DNA of 36,003 nt from Streptomyces regalis (lineage in GTDB: Bacteria; Actinomycetota; Actinomycetes; Streptomycetales; Streptomycetaceae): assembly GCF_001509475.1 (NCBI RefSeq), contig NZ_LLZG01000051.1, positions 1-36,003 on the forward strand, written 5' to 3'. This document shows positions 35,014-36,003 of this stretch, piece by piece (within the stretch, counting starts at the first letter, position 1; each line of letters begins with the position of its first letter). The notes under the pieces were generated by a model. The model had not been told where the DNA came from, ran no database searches, and worked only from the letters and a program-made list of their open reading frames with translations. A program made the translations under genes and the position numbers.

Positions 35014-35915
35014 CGGGCTCCTTCAGCGCTGCTCACGCCGGACGCGTGCTCGGCGGTGCGCGCCTCTTCGATCGCGCGCGCGACGCGTACCGCGTCCGCC
35101 GTGGCGCGCACCTCGTGCACACGCACCGCCCACGCGCCGGCGTGCGCCGCGAGCGCCGAGACGGCGGCCGTGGCGGCGTCGCGCTCGCGGGCGGGCGGCG
35201 GCGCGCCCTCCGGCCCCGCGAGGACACGGCCGAGGAACCGCTTGCGGGAGGCGGCGACGAGGAGGGGATGGCCGAGGGCGAGGAGGCGGTCGAGGTGGGC
35301 GAGGAGGACGAGGTCGTGCTCGGCGTCCTTGGAGAAACCGAGGCCGGGGTCGACGACGATGCGGTCGGGGGCGATGCCGCCGGCCAGAACGGCCTCCACG
35401 CGCGCGTGGAGCTCGTCGACGACTTCGGCGACGACGTCGGCGTACACGCCCTTGACGTTCCCGCCCTGCAGGAAGCCGCGCCAGTGCATGACGACGAAGG
35501 GGGCGCCGGTGTCCGCGACGACCGGGATCATCGCGGGGTCGGCGAGGCCTCCGCTGACGTCGTTGACGAGAGCGGCGCCGACGGCGAGGGCCTGTTCGGC
35601 GACGGAGGCGCGCATCGTGTCGACGGAGATCGTGACGCCCTCGGAGGCGAGGTCGCGGACCACGGGGATGACGCGGCGCAGTTCCTCGGCCTCGTCGACC
35701 CGGGTGGCGCCGGGGCGGGTGGACTCACCGCCGACGTCGACCAGGTCGGCGCCCTCCTCGACCAGGGCGAGGCCGTGCTTGACGGCGGCCGTCGTGTCGA
35801 ACCAGCGGCCGCCGTCGGAGAAGGAATCGGGGGTCACGTTGACGACTCCCATGACCGCGCACCGGTCCCACTGCGGAAGGCCCGCGACGCGCCCGCGTCC
35901 GCTCTGCTTGCTCAT
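35010..35915 (-). CDS. folP: Dihydropteroate synthase
   Basis: 301 residues from the ATG at 35915. VMGVVNVTPDSFSDGG near residues 21-36, VDVGGESTRPGA near 60, DTMRASVAEQAL, LVNDVSGG, VDPGLGFSK and the C-terminal VRVHEV are the full DHPS set. It joins hydroxymethyl-dihydropterin pyrophosphate with p-aminobenzoate and is the sulfonamide target. A -10-like TACGCT ends 6 nt before the ATG and no ribosome binding site is seen, so the operon mRNA is probably leaderless. Confidence 0.95.
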   Translation of the reverse strand: MSKQSGRGRVAGLPQWDRCAVMGVVNVTPDSFSDGGRWFDTTAAVKHGLALVEEGADLVDVGGESTRPGATRVDEAEELRRVIPVVRDLASEGVTISVDTMRASVAEQALAVGAALVNDVSGGLADPAMIPVVADTGAPFVVMHWRGFLQGGNVKGVYADVVAEVVDELHARVEAVLAGGIAPDRIVVDPGLGFSKDAEHDLVLLAHLDRLLALGHPLLVAASRKRFLGRVLAGPEGAPPPARERDAATAAVSALAAHAGAWAVRVHEVRATADAVRVARAIEEARTAEHASGVSSAEGAR

Positions 35916-36003
35916 ATGTTCAGCGTAGGCCCATGGGAGTGCCGCGCAGGCCGGAGGGAGTGCCGTGACGGCTTGCGGTCCGGGCGGAAGCCTGGGGTGG
36001 GGG

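Overview
The window is about 36 kb of chromosome from a Streptomyces. GC is very high, codons end mostly in G or C, GTG starts are frequent, and the gene content is typical of that genus: a TipA thiostrepton sensor, a WhiJ/AbaA-like DUF397-ATPase-HTH triad, zinc-free ribosomal protein paralogues, and the tilS-hpt-ftsH-folE block. Most of it is conserved core chromosome. Several small loci within it show decay, insertion or repeat expansion.

Layout. 1-5.2 kb: the 3' part of an AfsR-like NB-ARC/TPR regulator (cut by the window edge), a family A DNA polymerase lacking the 5' nuclease, a ClpC2-like HTH/Clp-N protein behind two perfect palindromes, and a frameshifted GNAT pseudogene. 5.3-7.6 kb: a DUF2786 protein and two lipoproteins. 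7.7-10.3 kb: the zinc-starvation cluster, rpsN-rpmB on one strand and rpmG-rpmE-cobW-rpsR on the other, diverging from a Zur-like box and closed by a terminator. 10.6-12.8 kb: DUF397 protein, RsbW-like ATPase and HTH regulator, with a 29-bp element repeated at two promoters. 12.9-17.6 kb: aldehyde dehydrogenase, Phd/RelE toxin-antitoxin pair, and a PadR regulator with a two-gene ABC exporter and paired operators, ending in a 142-bp inverted-repeat element. 17.6-20.5 kb: glutamate decarboxylase, a wrecked CLC chloride channel gene, and tipA with its promoter and internal TipAS start. 20.5-25.9 kb: YbjQ, DedA, ThrE-like exporter, inorganic pyrophosphatase and a D-Ala-D-Ala carboxypeptidase. 26.1-32.3 kb: zinc metalloprotease-like protein, tilS, hpt, ftsH, folE. 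32.3-36 kb: a Hint/intein-like fragment, then the minus-strand folate operon folP-NTF2-like-folB-folK-DUF3180.

How the genes work together. folE, folB, folK and folP supply four steps from GTP to dihydropteroate. The Zur-type cluster replaces zinc-ribbon ribosomal proteins when zinc is scarce. gadB probably worked with the neighbouring Cl-/H+ antiporter in acid resistance, but the antiporter gene is now dead. PadR probably represses the drug exporter beside it.

Most worth a second look: the ClpC2-like gene with twin palindromes placed over its -35 and -10; the Hint-like fragment beside a folE whose catalytic core has strongly aberrant codon usage; and the shared 29-bp element in the DUF397/ATPase/HTH triad. 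No tRNA, rRNA, CRISPR array or intact transposase was seen.
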